64,000 bases of DNA from Chloroflexota bacterium (GTDB taxonomy: Bacteria; Chloroflexota; Anaerolineae; Caldilineales; Caldilineaceae). The notes under the pieces were generated by a model. It saw only the letters and a program-made list of their open reading frames with translations. It had not been told where the DNA came from and did not search any database. This document shows, one piece after another, positions 21,280-29,732 of the stretch. Location: positions 62,001 through 126,000 of the forward strand of contig JAGWYN010000003.1 in NCBI GenBank assembly GCA_018969295.1, given 5' to 3'. The translations under genes were made by a program, and so were the position numbers. Each line of letters opens with the position of its first letter. Within the stretch, counting starts at the first letter, position 1.

Positions 21280-22353
21280 TCATTTCCAGCTGAAGGTGCG
21301 GCCGGCGCTGGCCGGGCTGGCCGCTTCGAGCAGCGCACGCCCATCCTCCGTGCGGTTGACACGCACCACCGACACGACCCAGGCATACTCCGCCGCTTGA
21401 CCTTCCGGGGGGGCCAACGCGCTGTCCAGTGAGTAGCGGGTCTCTTTGACCCAGAAGGTGGGGAGGTTTTGCGCGACCAGGTTGCGCGGCAGCAGCTGCA
21501 GCAGATACCACTCGTTGTTGGCCAGTTCGGCGACGCCGCTCCACTCCAGCGTGACAGGCTCGTTGCGGGCGAGGCTGGCCCCCTGCTGCGGCAGACGCAA
21601 TTCCGGCTGGGAATAGGCAGGAGACGGGGAGGCTGAAGAGCTCGGCGTCAAATCAAGCGCCTCCACCGGTGCCCCCACGACAGGGATGACCAGCACATCG
21701 CCCGGCTGAATAAACTGGCCGGCAGCCAGCTGGTTGGCAGCCTGGATCGAGTCGACCGAACTGCCAAATTGAATGGCGATCATGCTCAAGGTGTCGCCCG
21801 GTCGCACCACGTACTGAAAATCCGTGGCAGCCGCCTGCAACTGGGCTGCTGTGCTGTCTTGCGGGATCGGAATGTTCAGCGTGTCGCCGGCGCGAATCAG
21901 CTCGCTGCTCAAACTGTTGGCCCGCTGAATTTCTTCGACAGAGACGTCGTAGGTGATCGCCAGAGAAAGCAGCGTTTCTCCGCTGGCCACCTCATGACGA
22001 ACAAGCCGGATCTGTTCTTGGACCGGGATCGCCGTGGCGGTGGGCACCGGCGTGTTCGTCGGTGTCGGCGTGATCGTCGCCGCCAACAACGGAATGCTGG
22101 TCGGCAGGATGGCCTGGACCACCTCGGTTGGAGAGGTGACATTCTGGGTCCCCAGCTGCCACCAGAAAGCCAGCACAGCCACCACAGCCACCACCAACAA
22201 GAGATCCACCCAGGAGAGACGACGATTGTCCTGGGTCTGCTTGCGCAGGTCGTAGCCACACATAAAGCAACTTTCGGCGTTACGAGCGACTCGGGTCCCG
22301 CAGTTTGGGCAGCGCCGTTCGGCGGTGTTCGATGCAGTGCGATTTTGAGCCAT
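21280..22353 (-). CDS. Zinc-ribbon membrane protein with two LysM domains
   Basis: A 357-aa protein of unknown function. The N-terminus holds a four-cysteine zinc ribbon (C15, C18, C29, C32), followed by one transmembrane helix (about 48-66). A Thr-Pro-rich linker leads to two LysM domains (about 119-162 and 178-224), a Ser-rich linker and a C-terminal beta-rich domain. The topology suggests a cytoplasmic zinc ribbon and an external peptidoglycan-binding part, a pattern common in Anaerolineae-type genomes. The ATG lies only seven bases after an extended -10 box, so the mRNA is probably leaderless. No Shine-Dalgarno site is seen. It is convergent with lysK. Confidence 0.83.
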   Translation of the reverse strand: MAQNRTASNTAERRCPNCGTRVARNAESCFMCGYDLRKQTQDNRRLSWVDLLLVVAVVAVLAFWWQLGTQNVTSPTEVVQAILPTSIPLLAATITPTPTNTPVPTATAIPVQEQIRLVRHEVASGETLLSLAITYDVSVEEIQRANSLSSELIRAGDTLNIPIPQDSTAAQLQAAATDFQYVVRPGDTLSMIAIQFGSSVDSIQAANQLAAGQFIQPGDVLVIPVVGAPVEALDLTPSSSASPSPAYSQPELRLPQQGASLARNEPVTLEWSGVAELANNEWYLLQLLPRNLVAQNLPTFWVKETRYSLDSALAPPEGQAAEYAWVVSVVRVNRTEDGRALLEAASPASAGRTFSWK

Positions 22354-22360
22354 CGAACCG

Positions 22361-22369
22361 ATTATACCA
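22361..22369 (-). promoter_or_regulatory. Extended -10 element of the zinc-ribbon LysM gene
   Basis: TGG TATAAT on the minus strand, with seven bases between the -10 and the ATG at 22353. A -35 box is not clear. The start of transcription should fall at or next to the start codon. Confidence 0.65.
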
Positions 22370-22468
22370 TGCAGGGCGGGACAAGCAGAGAATTGGGGGC
22401 AGTTGTTTTAACTTCAAACGAAAACAGGGGCAGTTCGTGCAGCGTGAGGGGAGCAGAGGAGATGCCGG

Positions 22469-22509
22469 GCGCAGAAACCGAGCTTCTCAGAGAAGCTCGG
22501 TTTCTGCGC
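22469..22509. repeat. 41-bp perfect palindrome
   Basis: Two perfect 20-base arms around a single central A: the left arm 22469-22488 begins GCGCAGAAACCG and the right arm 22490-22509 is its exact complement. It lies in the gap downstream of the cytochrome gene and upstream of the LysM gene (both on the minus strand). Neither side has a T-run. Its form is like the dispersed palindromic elements of cyanobacteria and Chloroflexota, but copy number cannot be tested from one window. It could also act as an mRNA-protecting hairpin. Confidence 0.85.
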
Positions 22510-22543
22510 GCTGGCTCAAAGCGCCAAAAAAATTTTCGTTCGG

Positions 22544-23104
22544 TCAGCCACCGTTGGCTGCATTCTGTTCGAGCAGATAGGCGACCAGATCGGCCAGTTC
22601 TTCGAGGCTCAGCTGCTCAGCGTAGTTGGCTGGCATGATGTTGTTGGGGTACGCAGGCACCACAAATTGGCCGGGGTTGACGATGCTGGCATAGAGATAG
22701 AGCGCCGGGCTTTCGCCGGGCACACGGCTGACCGCAGTATCGCCGACATGGTACCAGGTCGGCCCGGTCATGGCCGCATTGGGGTCCAACGCGTGGCAAC
22801 CGATGCAGCCGCGCGCCAGCGCAATCTGCTCTCCATTGGCTGGCTGCGCAGCGGCCAGTGCAGCAGCAAAGTCTTCAGGCAGCCCAGCTACCACTGCATC
22901 CGGGGCCAGATCGGCCAGGGTCGGGGCTTCGGTCGGGACAGCCGCCACCACTTCGTTGCCCGCTTCGAGCGCTGCCAGCTGCTCGCCAAGCCGAGGGGAG
23001 AGGATCAGTTGGGTCGCATCCGGCGCACAGGCAGCTGCTGCCACTGCAACCACCCACAGGAACGCAACCAGCCAGGTGCGATGTCGCGTACAGTTCAATT
23101 TCAT
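22544..23104 (-). CDS. Cytochrome c lipoprotein
   Basis: A 186-aa monohaem cytochrome c. The signal sequence (about residues 8-25) ends in VAAAAC, a lipobox-like site with Cys26, so the protein is probably tethered to the outer face of the membrane. An Ala-rich spacer precedes the single haem site CIGCH (100-104). A likely axial methionine is in NNIMPANY near residue 160. Small c-type cytochromes like this carry electrons to a terminal oxidase or between complexes. The ATG at 23104 follows GGGAGGG. Longer in-frame starts (23176) would spoil the signal peptide. The ccm genes at 44.9-48.6 kb supply part of the haem-attachment system. Confidence 0.9.
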   Translation of the reverse strand: MKLNCTRHRTWLVAFLWVVAVAAAACAPDATQLILSPRLGEQLAALEAGNEVVAAVPTEAPTLADLAPDAVVAGLPEDFAAALAAAQPANGEQIALARGCIGCHALDPNAAMTGPTWYHVGDTAVSRVPGESPALYLYASIVNPGQFVVPAYPNNIMPANYAEQLSLEELADLVAYLLEQNAANGG

Positions 23105-23279
23105 GCAGCCCTCCCAAATATCTGGGTCTGGTTCAACTCCAGCAAATTGCTGGCATCGATCAGGAAAATTCAGCATATCCTATCACAGCCCCTGGCGTGG
23201 GGCAATTCAGCGCCCAGAGGATCGAACAGATTGGTTCCAGAGCCCCAGACTGGAGCACTTCGACGGTTGTGCCATCTTG

Positions 23280-23288
23280 TGCTACACT
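23280..23288 (+). promoter_or_regulatory. Extended -10 element of the J-domain gene
   Basis: TGC TACACT ends seven bases before the ATG at 23296, implying a leaderless transcript. No clear -35 box or Shine-Dalgarno site is seen. Confidence 0.6.
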
Positions 23289-23295
23289 GCACGCC

Positions 23296-24372
23296 ATGGC
23301 TCCGAGCTACTATGAAATTTTGCAGGTCGGGCCCGACGCTTCGCAGGCCGAGATTGCAGCTTCTTATCGAAAGCTTGCCCGCAAGCTACATCCTGACCTG
23401 AACCCGGCACCCGACGCGCATGCGCAGATGCAGCGCCTCAACGAGGCGTACAATACGCTGCGCCATCCACAGCAACGCCAGCACTACGACGAAGCGTTGG
23501 GGCTCCCCCTACCCACCGCACACCCGCCGGCAAATGGCAGCCCAGAGAGCAGAGCAGATGGCAGCAGCCCGAATGGCAGCCCCCGAAGGGCCTGGCTCAG
23601 CTATCAAAAACAGGTGGGAGATGTGGTTGTTCTGGCGATTGGGGAAGCGGAGAATCTGGCCGAGCTGCTCGCCGAGCTGCAGCAGCGCATCCCCGAGAAT
23701 GCCCGTTCCTACGACATCGTGCACAATCGCTGGCAGATCAGTGCCCGGTATGCAGATGTGCTGCGGACGCTGTTTGGCAATTATGCGCCGGTAGTGCTGC
23801 GTGCAGAACCCAACACAGCGGATGGCCGACCTGTCCGCGCACAACCTGCTGGGCAGCCCGCCCGTCCCCTGCAACGGCCTGTCTGGACGAGCTTCACCGT
23901 CGTGCTGGTCGGCGCGCTTGCGCTGTACGGCCTGCTTTTGGGCCAGGTCATCTTGTCCGACACCGGATGGGGCCCGCGTCCGACAGCCACGCTGCCGGCG
24001 CCGAACGCTGTCGACGCCCCCCAACAATCAGCCATTCAGCCGCTGGTCTTTCCCGAGGACTGTACGGTCGTGCGGTTGGACGGGGCCCCCCTCTATTTTC
24101 AGGAGGCCTGCAAGACGCTGGCGGCAGAAGCTCGACCGACAGCCACCCAGCGGGTACGGGTCTCGGCGACGACGCGGGTCTCCTCCAACATCCGCAGCGG
24201 CCCCGACACCCGATTCCCGGTGCTGGCGACCACAGCACCCGGTACCCAGCTTCAGCTGGTCGGCTACACCGTCAACCAAGGGTACGTCTGGTTCCTCACC
24301 AGCTACGGCGGGTGGATCCGCAGCGACCTTCTCACGGAGCCTCCTGGACAGCTGCCTGAAATCGGTTCGTAA
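23296..24372 (+). CDS. Membrane protein with N-terminal J domain and C-terminal SH3-like domain
   Basis: A 358-aa protein. Residues 4-66 form a DnaJ-type J domain with the HPD triad at 32-34, which would stimulate an Hsp70 ATPase. A Pro/Ser linker follows, then a region with no recognised domain (about 95-180), one transmembrane helix (about 196-220) and a C-terminal SH3b-like domain (about 285-345, with SSNIRSGPDTRFPVL typical of bacterial SH3 domains). The J domain would be cytoplasmic and the SH3 domain external. The ATG at 23296 is chosen because the J domain begins there. It is convergent with the helicase gene, with eight bases between stops. Confidence 0.82.
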   Translation: MAPSYYEILQVGPDASQAEIAASYRKLARKLHPDLNPAPDAHAQMQRLNEAYNTLRHPQQRQHYDEALGLPLPTAHPPANGSPESRADGSSPNGSPRRAWLSYQKQVGDVVVLAIGEAENLAELLAELQQRIPENARSYDIVHNRWQISARYADVLRTLFGNYAPVVLRAEPNTADGRPVRAQPAGQPARPLQRPVWTSFTVVLVGALALYGLLLGQVILSDTGWGPRPTATLPAPNAVDAPQQSAIQPLVFPEDCTVVRLDGAPLYFQEACKTLAAEARPTATQRVRVSATTRVSSNIRSGPDTRFPVLATTAPGTQLQLVGYTVNQGYVWFLTSYGGWIRSDLLTEPPGQLPEIGS

Positions 24373-24380
24373 GGCGATCT

Positions 24381-26834
24381 TCAGAGCTTTTTCAAACTGG
24401 CCAGCGAGAGGAGCAGCTTTTTGATGCCAACTCCTGGAAATGCGACCGTCACCTGTTCGTCGCCGTCGCGTGTCCGTTCGCTTTCGATCACGGTGCCGAC
24501 CCCGTATTGGGGGTGCTGGACGCTGTCTCGGCGTTGAAATTGTGTCGGAGGCGTGTTCGGGGCGGCTTTGAGGCGGCTGGGGTGGGGCGTCGTTCCTGGC
24601 GACCAGTAGGTTGCCTTGTCGTCGCTGGGGCGGGAGGGGGAAGTGGGACGGGAGGGGGAAGTAGGCTGGGCTGCAGCCTTGGAGCGCCCGCTCCAGTACC
24701 CGCCGGTCTGGCTCCGTCCAGAGGGAGTGTTCGACGGCTGGTGGCTCTCTTCCCAGCGGGTGGCTTTTTGGTAGCTGGCTTCACTGCGTTGATGGCGGTT
24801 CACCATGCCAGCCAGCAATTCGGCCGGGATGTCGTTGAAAAAACGGCTGGGCACCTGCACCGAATGGCTGCCCCAAAGGTTGCGCGAAAAGCAGTGCAGC
24901 AGATAGAGCCGTTTCTTGGCGCGGGTGATGCCGACATAGGTCAGACGGCGCTCCTCATCCATGTCTTCGGGGTCGTTGCTTTCCAGGCTACGGCTGTGGG
25001 GCAGGAGCCCTTCCTCCATGCCTACGATGAAGACCACCGGGTATTCGAGCCCTTTGGCCGTATGAAGGGTGAGCAGGGTGACGGCGCCAGCCTGTTCGTC
25101 GAGCTGGTCGCTGTCGCTGACCAGACTGATCTCCTCCAAAAACAGGCCAAGCGGGCGTTGGTCGGAGGCCAGCGCTGGCATGCCCTGCGAGTACTGGGCG
25201 GCCACACTGCGCAGCTCCTGCAGGTTGGCAAAGCGATCCTCCCCCTCTTCGCTGCCGTCACGCAGGGCAGCACTGTAGCCGGAGGTGGCCAGAACGATGT
25301 CCAGCAGTTCGGCGACAGTGGCGTACTGGCCGCTGCGCTCGATCGCAATCCACCCGGCCAGCAGTTCGGCGAAGGTATCGAGCGCCTTTTGGGTGCGGGC
25401 CCCAAGCGACAGAGGCTCGGTGGCGCTGGCCGGCACGCCTCGGGTCGGCGCTGCCGAGCCCCGCCGCAGAAGCTGCAAGACATCGTAGAGCCCGACAGAG
25501 CGCTCACCCGCCCAGCTGCGCAGGGCTTCCACTGTTTTGGCGCCGATCCCGCGCGGGGGCTCGTTGATGATGCGTTCGCAGGCGATGTTGTCGGCAGGGT
25601 TGTAGAGCAGACGCAGATAGGCCAGCGCATCTTTGACCTCCTTGCGTTCGTAAAAGCGGGTGGCCCCGATCAACCTGTATTTGAGCTGGCGCCTGACGAA
25701 CGCCTCTTCGATCGCGCGGCTCTGGGCATTGGTGCGGTAGGTGACAGCAAAATCGCCGGGATGGAAGGCTCGATTTGCCAACAATTTTTCAATTTCGTCG
25801 GCGACAAAGGCCGCCTCCTCGACTTCGTTGTACGCTTCGTAGACCATGACCGGGACGCCAGCCCCGTTGTCCGTGTGCAGCCGTTTGAAGGTGCGGTTGC
25901 GGTTCTGGCGAATCAAGGCGTTGGCCACATCCAGGATTGCCTGGGTGCTTCGGTAGTTCTGTTCGAGCAGGATCTCACGGTGGTTGGGGTAGTCGGTACG
26001 AAAATTTTGCACGTTGCGGTAATCGGCCCCACGGAAGCGATAGACCGACTGATCTTCGTCGCCGACGACAAAAAGATTGCCGTTGTGGGTGGGTTCGTCG
26101 GCCAGCAGACGCAGCATCGTGTACTGGGCCAGGTTGGTATCCTGAAATTCGTCGACCAGGAGATAGGGCCATTTCTCCTGGTATTTCACCCGGATGGCCA
26201 GGTTGTCGCGCAGCAGCAGCACCGTACGCAGCAGCAGATCGTCGAAGTCCATGGCGTTGTTGGCCAGGAGGCCTGCCTGGTAGCTTTGGTAGACGCGGCC
26301 GGCGATCATTTCAAAGTAGGAATTGCTGCGATATTCCTCGGGCGTGACCAGCTCATTTTTGCGGTTGCTGATGTGGGCGTGGATCGCCTTGGGGGGATAG
26401 CGTTTTTCATCCAGATTGAGATCATTCATTGCGGAACGGACCAGAGCCAGCTGGTCTGCGCTGTCGTAGATCACCCAGTTGGGCTGAAAACCAGCACTTT
26501 CGGTTTCCACACGCAGGATACGGGCACAGAGGCTGTGAAAGGTACCGATCGTGAGGCCGCTCAGCCGAGGGGGCTGACCCAGAGGAGGGGGGCCATAGAT
26601 CTCCTGCAAAATTCGCTCGATCCGCTCGCGCATCTCGCCGGCAGCCTTGTTGGTAAAGGTCACGGCTGCAATTTTCCAAGGGGCGATCCCACATTCTTCG
26701 ATCATGTAGGCAATGCGCCGGGTCAGCACACGCGTCTTGCCGGAGCCAGGGCCGGCCAGCACCAGCACCGGGCCCTGGACGGCGGTCACAGCTTGGATTT
26801 GGGGTTCGTTCAGGTGATCCGTGATCTGCGACAT
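24381..26834 (-). CDS. pcrA: ATP-dependent DNA helicase PcrA/UvrD
   Basis: An 817-aa superfamily 1A 3'-5' DNA helicase for repair and removal of DNA-bound proteins. Walker A is AGPGSGKT (27-34). Further motifs are AVTFTNKAA (Ia), LLVDEFQDT (II), VGDEDQSVYRFRGA (III), LEQNYRST (IV), LLTLHTAKGLEYPVV (V) and LTYVGITRAKKRLYL (VI). The C-terminus has a Ser-Pro-Thr-rich linker with a duplicated SPSRPT unit, then a tudor-like PcrA tail starting VQHPQYGVG, which binds RNA polymerase in PcrA. The ATG at 26834 has no strong Shine-Dalgarno site. A longer in-frame start would run into rsgA. Confidence 0.95.
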   Translation of the reverse strand: MSQITDHLNEPQIQAVTAVQGPVLVLAGPGSGKTRVLTRRIAYMIEECGIAPWKIAAVTFTNKAAGEMRERIERILQEIYGPPPLGQPPRLSGLTIGTFHSLCARILRVETESAGFQPNWVIYDSADQLALVRSAMNDLNLDEKRYPPKAIHAHISNRKNELVTPEEYRSNSYFEMIAGRVYQSYQAGLLANNAMDFDDLLLRTVLLLRDNLAIRVKYQEKWPYLLVDEFQDTNLAQYTMLRLLADEPTHNGNLFVVGDEDQSVYRFRGADYRNVQNFRTDYPNHREILLEQNYRSTQAILDVANALIRQNRNRTFKRLHTDNGAGVPVMVYEAYNEVEEAAFVADEIEKLLANRAFHPGDFAVTYRTNAQSRAIEEAFVRRQLKYRLIGATRFYERKEVKDALAYLRLLYNPADNIACERIINEPPRGIGAKTVEALRSWAGERSVGLYDVLQLLRRGSAAPTRGVPASATEPLSLGARTQKALDTFAELLAGWIAIERSGQYATVAELLDIVLATSGYSAALRDGSEEGEDRFANLQELRSVAAQYSQGMPALASDQRPLGLFLEEISLVSDSDQLDEQAGAVTLLTLHTAKGLEYPVVFIVGMEEGLLPHSRSLESNDPEDMDEERRLTYVGITRAKKRLYLLHCFSRNLWGSHSVQVPSRFFNDIPAELLAGMVNRHQRSEASYQKATRWEESHQPSNTPSGRSQTGGYWSGRSKAAAQPTSPSRPTSPSRPSDDKATYWSPGTTPHPSRLKAAPNTPPTQFQRRDSVQHPQYGVGTVIESERTRDGDEQVTVAFPGVGIKKLLLSLASLKKL

Positions 26835-26880
26835 AGAGAGGTTCTCATTCGCACCGGGGCCCGGAGGCCGGATGCTGCGG

Positions 26881-27915
26881 TTATTCTTCGCCGTGAAGCA
26901 GGCGAAGGTAGCTGGTGTAGCGGGCTTCGCGGATCGCACCGTTTTGAACTGCTGCGCGCACAGCACATTCTGGCTCGTGATCGTGGGTGCAGCCTGGAAA
27001 ACGGCACTGTGGCAGGTAGCCAACCATCTCGCGAAAGTAAAAAGAGAGATTGGCTGGATTCATCTCGTACAGGCCCAATTCACGGATTCCCGGCGTGTCG
27101 GCCACATAGGTCTCCTGGCCGAAAGGGAGCCGGTAGAGCTGGGCTGTCCGTGTCGTATGGCGGCCTTTGTTCATGAAATTGCGCAGGTCGCCCTCGCGCA
27201 GCCCCAGTGTAGGATGAATGGCGTTGATCAGGCTGCTTTTGCCGACACCGCTGGGGCCGGTGACCACCGTGACGCGGTCCACCAGTTGGTTGCACAGCGC
27301 GTCGGTCCCATGCCGCTGGCGAGCGCTTACATAGAGCAGCGGGTAGCCGATCTGTGCGTAGTTGTCGAAGAGCTGGCGGGCTGCTGCCTCGCCGATCAGC
27401 TCGACTTTGTTGACGCAGATCGCGGCTGGCAGCCCATTGGACTCGGCGATCACCAAAAAACGGTCCAACATGCGCAGGTGGGGGGAGGGGTGGGCTGCCG
27501 CAAACACGACCAGGACCTGGTCTGGGTTGGCCAGAATCACATCTTCGGCAGCTCTTGATTCGCCCGGATGCTGGCGGCTGAGCACGCTGCGGCGGGGGTC
27601 TACCCGCTCGATCGAGCCGCGCTCTGTTCCTTCAGGCACGAGCCAGACCCGGTCCCCGACTGCCACCAGCGTATCACGCCCGCGTTCGAGCAGCAACCGA
27701 CCGCGCACCTCACAGGTGCGCAGATGGGGAAGCCCGTCCAGCTCGCTGTCGGCCAGGGTCTCGATATCGAAATGATGGCCGCGTGCGCGCACCACGATCC
27801 CATGCGCCAGCTCATCAGAGGCCCGTTTGGGTCTGGCTTTTCTGGCTCCTCGAGGCGCAGGTACCTGTTCGAAGCGCTCGGCATATTCCTGATAATCGCG
27901 GCTGCCTGGCGCCAC
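26881..27915 (-). CDS. rsgA: Ribosome small-subunit GTPase RsgA (circularly permuted)
   Basis: A 30S subunit assembly GTPase of 344 aa. An N-terminal OB-fold precedes a circularly permuted GTPase: the NKVE (G4) motif comes first, then GPSGVGKSSL (G1) and DTPGIRE (G3). A C-terminal zinc finger follows with CRFPGCTHDHEPECAV. The start is set at GTG 27915 because AGGAGG lies six bases upstream; an ATG at 27981 would add 22 residues. It lies 46 bp before the helicase gene on the same strand and may share a transcript with it. Confidence 0.93.
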   Translation of the reverse strand: MAPGSRDYQEYAERFEQVPAPRGARKARPKRASDELAHGIVVRARGHHFDIETLADSELDGLPHLRTCEVRGRLLLERGRDTLVAVGDRVWLVPEGTERGSIERVDPRRSVLSRQHPGESRAAEDVILANPDQVLVVFAAAHPSPHLRMLDRFLVIAESNGLPAAICVNKVELIGEAAARQLFDNYAQIGYPLLYVSARQRHGTDALCNQLVDRVTVVTGPSGVGKSSLINAIHPTLGLREGDLRNFMNKGRHTTRTAQLYRLPFGQETYVADTPGIRELGLYEMNPANLSFYFREMVGYLPQCRFPGCTHDHEPECAVRAAVQNGAIREARYTSYLRLLHGEE

Positions 27916-28136
27916 GTCGTCCTCCTGAACGGTCTCTGTCCAGCTCGCTCGCTGGCAGTTCTTCTCTGAAGAGTGTAACAAGCCCTCTATCGGGTGTCAA
28001 TCTGTCGAACGGTGCAGCAAACAAATGACAGCTGTCCGCCGACGCAGCCTGTCCACAAGCGCGCCGTTTGCCTGTCAAGGGTTTTGCATGGCTGCGCTGG
28101 ATCTGCTAGTCTGACAACATCGAGGAGAAAATACCG

Positions 28137-29717
28137 ATGCAACACCAGACGATCGCCGTGGTCGACTACGGCAGCCAGTACAGCCAGTTGATCTGCCGCC
28201 GCGTGCGCGAGGCCTGTGTTTATACAGAGTTGATTTCTTGGGAACAGGCCGCCGAGCGACTGCCCCATCTCCCTCTCCAGGGGATTATTCTGTCGGGGGG
28301 GCCCAACAGTGTCTATGCATCCGACGCTCCTCTCTTGCCGGCGGCCGTCCTCGACAGCGGTGTGCCGGTGCTCGGCATCTGCTATGGGCTCCAGCTGCTG
28401 GCTCAGACGTTGGGGGGGCAGGTTGCCCCTGCCCAAGAGCGGGAGTACGGCGCTGCCCTCCTCCAGATTGTCGGGGCGCAGTCTGGCAGCGTGAGCCCGC
28501 TCTTTACCTCGCTGCCCCCCACCTTGCAGGTCTGGATGAGCCACGGCGACCGCGTCGAGCAGCTCCCGGCAGGGTTTCAGCCGATCGCAACCAGCGACAA
28601 CTCCCCGCTGGCTGCGATCGCAGACGAACAGCGTCGCCTGTACGGCCTGCAGTTTCATCCCGAAGTCCTCCATTCCCAACAGGGCAGCGACCTGCTGGCC
28701 AATTTCGCCCGGCAGATCTGCGGTTGCCAGGGGGATTGGACGCCCGGCAGCTGGATCGAAGAGAGCATCGAACAGATTCGTCAGCAGGTTGGCCCAGACG
28801 GCCATGTGCTTTGCGGGCTCAGCGGCGGAGTCGACAGCGCAGTGGCCGCAGCCCTCCTCCACCGCGCCATCGGCGACCGCCTGACTTGCGTGTTCGTCGA
28901 CCCTGGGCTGCTGCGCCGGGGCGAAGCAGAGCAGGTCGTCCGAACATTCCAGCGACACCAGGGGATGCAGCTGGTCGCCGTCGATGCCAAAGAGGAATTC
29001 CTGGCCGACCTGGCTGGCGTCACAGACCCGGAAATCAAACGCAAGCGGATCGGCGCCCGTTTCGTGCGTGTCTTCGAAGAAGAATCGGCCCGGCTGGCGG
29101 CTGAGTGGGGGGGAGTGGCGCCCGCGTTTCTGGCCCAAGGCACCCTCTACCCGGACGTGATCGAATCGGCCAGCGAAACCAGCACCCAGCATGCGCGCAC
29201 GATCAAGACGCACCACAACGTCGGTGGGCTGCCCGCCGACATGACCTTTCAGCTGATCGAACCGCTGCGCATGCTCTTCAAAGACGAAGTGCGCGCGGTC
29301 GGCGAAGCGCTCGGGTTGCCCGCCGACATCGTCTGGCGCCATCCCTTTCCTGGCCCAGGGCTGGCGATCCGCTGTCTGGGCGAAGTGACCTGGGAACGGT
29401 TGGAGACCCTGCGCCAGGCCGACCAGATCTTTCTCGACGAGCTGCAGGGAGCCGGGTTGTACCGTTCGACCAGCCAGGTCTTTGCCGTGTTGTTGCCGGT
29501 GCGGTCGGTCGGTGTCATGGGGGACGGACGCACCTATGCCGACACCCTGGCGCTGCGTGCCGTGACCACCGACGACTTTATGACTGCCGACTGGGCTCGG
29601 CTGCCCTACGATTTGCTGGCCCGCATCAGCACCCGCATCGTCAACGAGGTGGCTGGGGTCAACCGTGTCGTCTACGACATCAGCAGCAAGCCGCCGGCCA
29701 CGATCGAATGGGAGTAA
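28137..29717 (+). CDS. guaA: GMP synthase (glutamine-hydrolysing)
   Basis: Amidates XMP to GMP. The 526-aa protein has an N-terminal class I glutamine amidotransferase (nucleophile in GICYGLQLL, His/Glu in HPEVLHS). The ATP pyrophosphatase domain has the P-loop GLSGGVDSAV, and the C-terminal dimerisation domain ends PPATIEWE, as usual. The ATG at 28137 follows GAGGAGA. No guanine riboswitch core is visible in the 150 bp upstream. Confidence 0.97.
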   Translation: MQHQTIAVVDYGSQYSQLICRRVREACVYTELISWEQAAERLPHLPLQGIILSGGPNSVYASDAPLLPAAVLDSGVPVLGICYGLQLLAQTLGGQVAPAQEREYGAALLQIVGAQSGSVSPLFTSLPPTLQVWMSHGDRVEQLPAGFQPIATSDNSPLAAIADEQRRLYGLQFHPEVLHSQQGSDLLANFARQICGCQGDWTPGSWIEESIEQIRQQVGPDGHVLCGLSGGVDSAVAAALLHRAIGDRLTCVFVDPGLLRRGEAEQVVRTFQRHQGMQLVAVDAKEEFLADLAGVTDPEIKRKRIGARFVRVFEEESARLAAEWGGVAPAFLAQGTLYPDVIESASETSTQHARTIKTHHNVGGLPADMTFQLIEPLRMLFKDEVRAVGEALGLPADIVWRHPFPGPGLAIRCLGEVTWERLETLRQADQIFLDELQGAGLYRSTSQVFAVLLPVRSVGVMGDGRTYADTLALRAVTTDDFMTADWARLPYDLLARISTRIVNEVAGVNRVVYDISSKPPATIEWE

Positions 29718-29732
29718 CCTGAAGGACAGATC

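Noticed and set aside
24507..27176. 889-codon plus-strand frame opposite the helicase gene
   Set aside because: Antisense shadow of pcrA; the helicase motifs are all present on the other strand.
27982..28136. Guanine riboswitch before guaA
   Set aside because: No purine-aptamer core sequence is visible in the gap.
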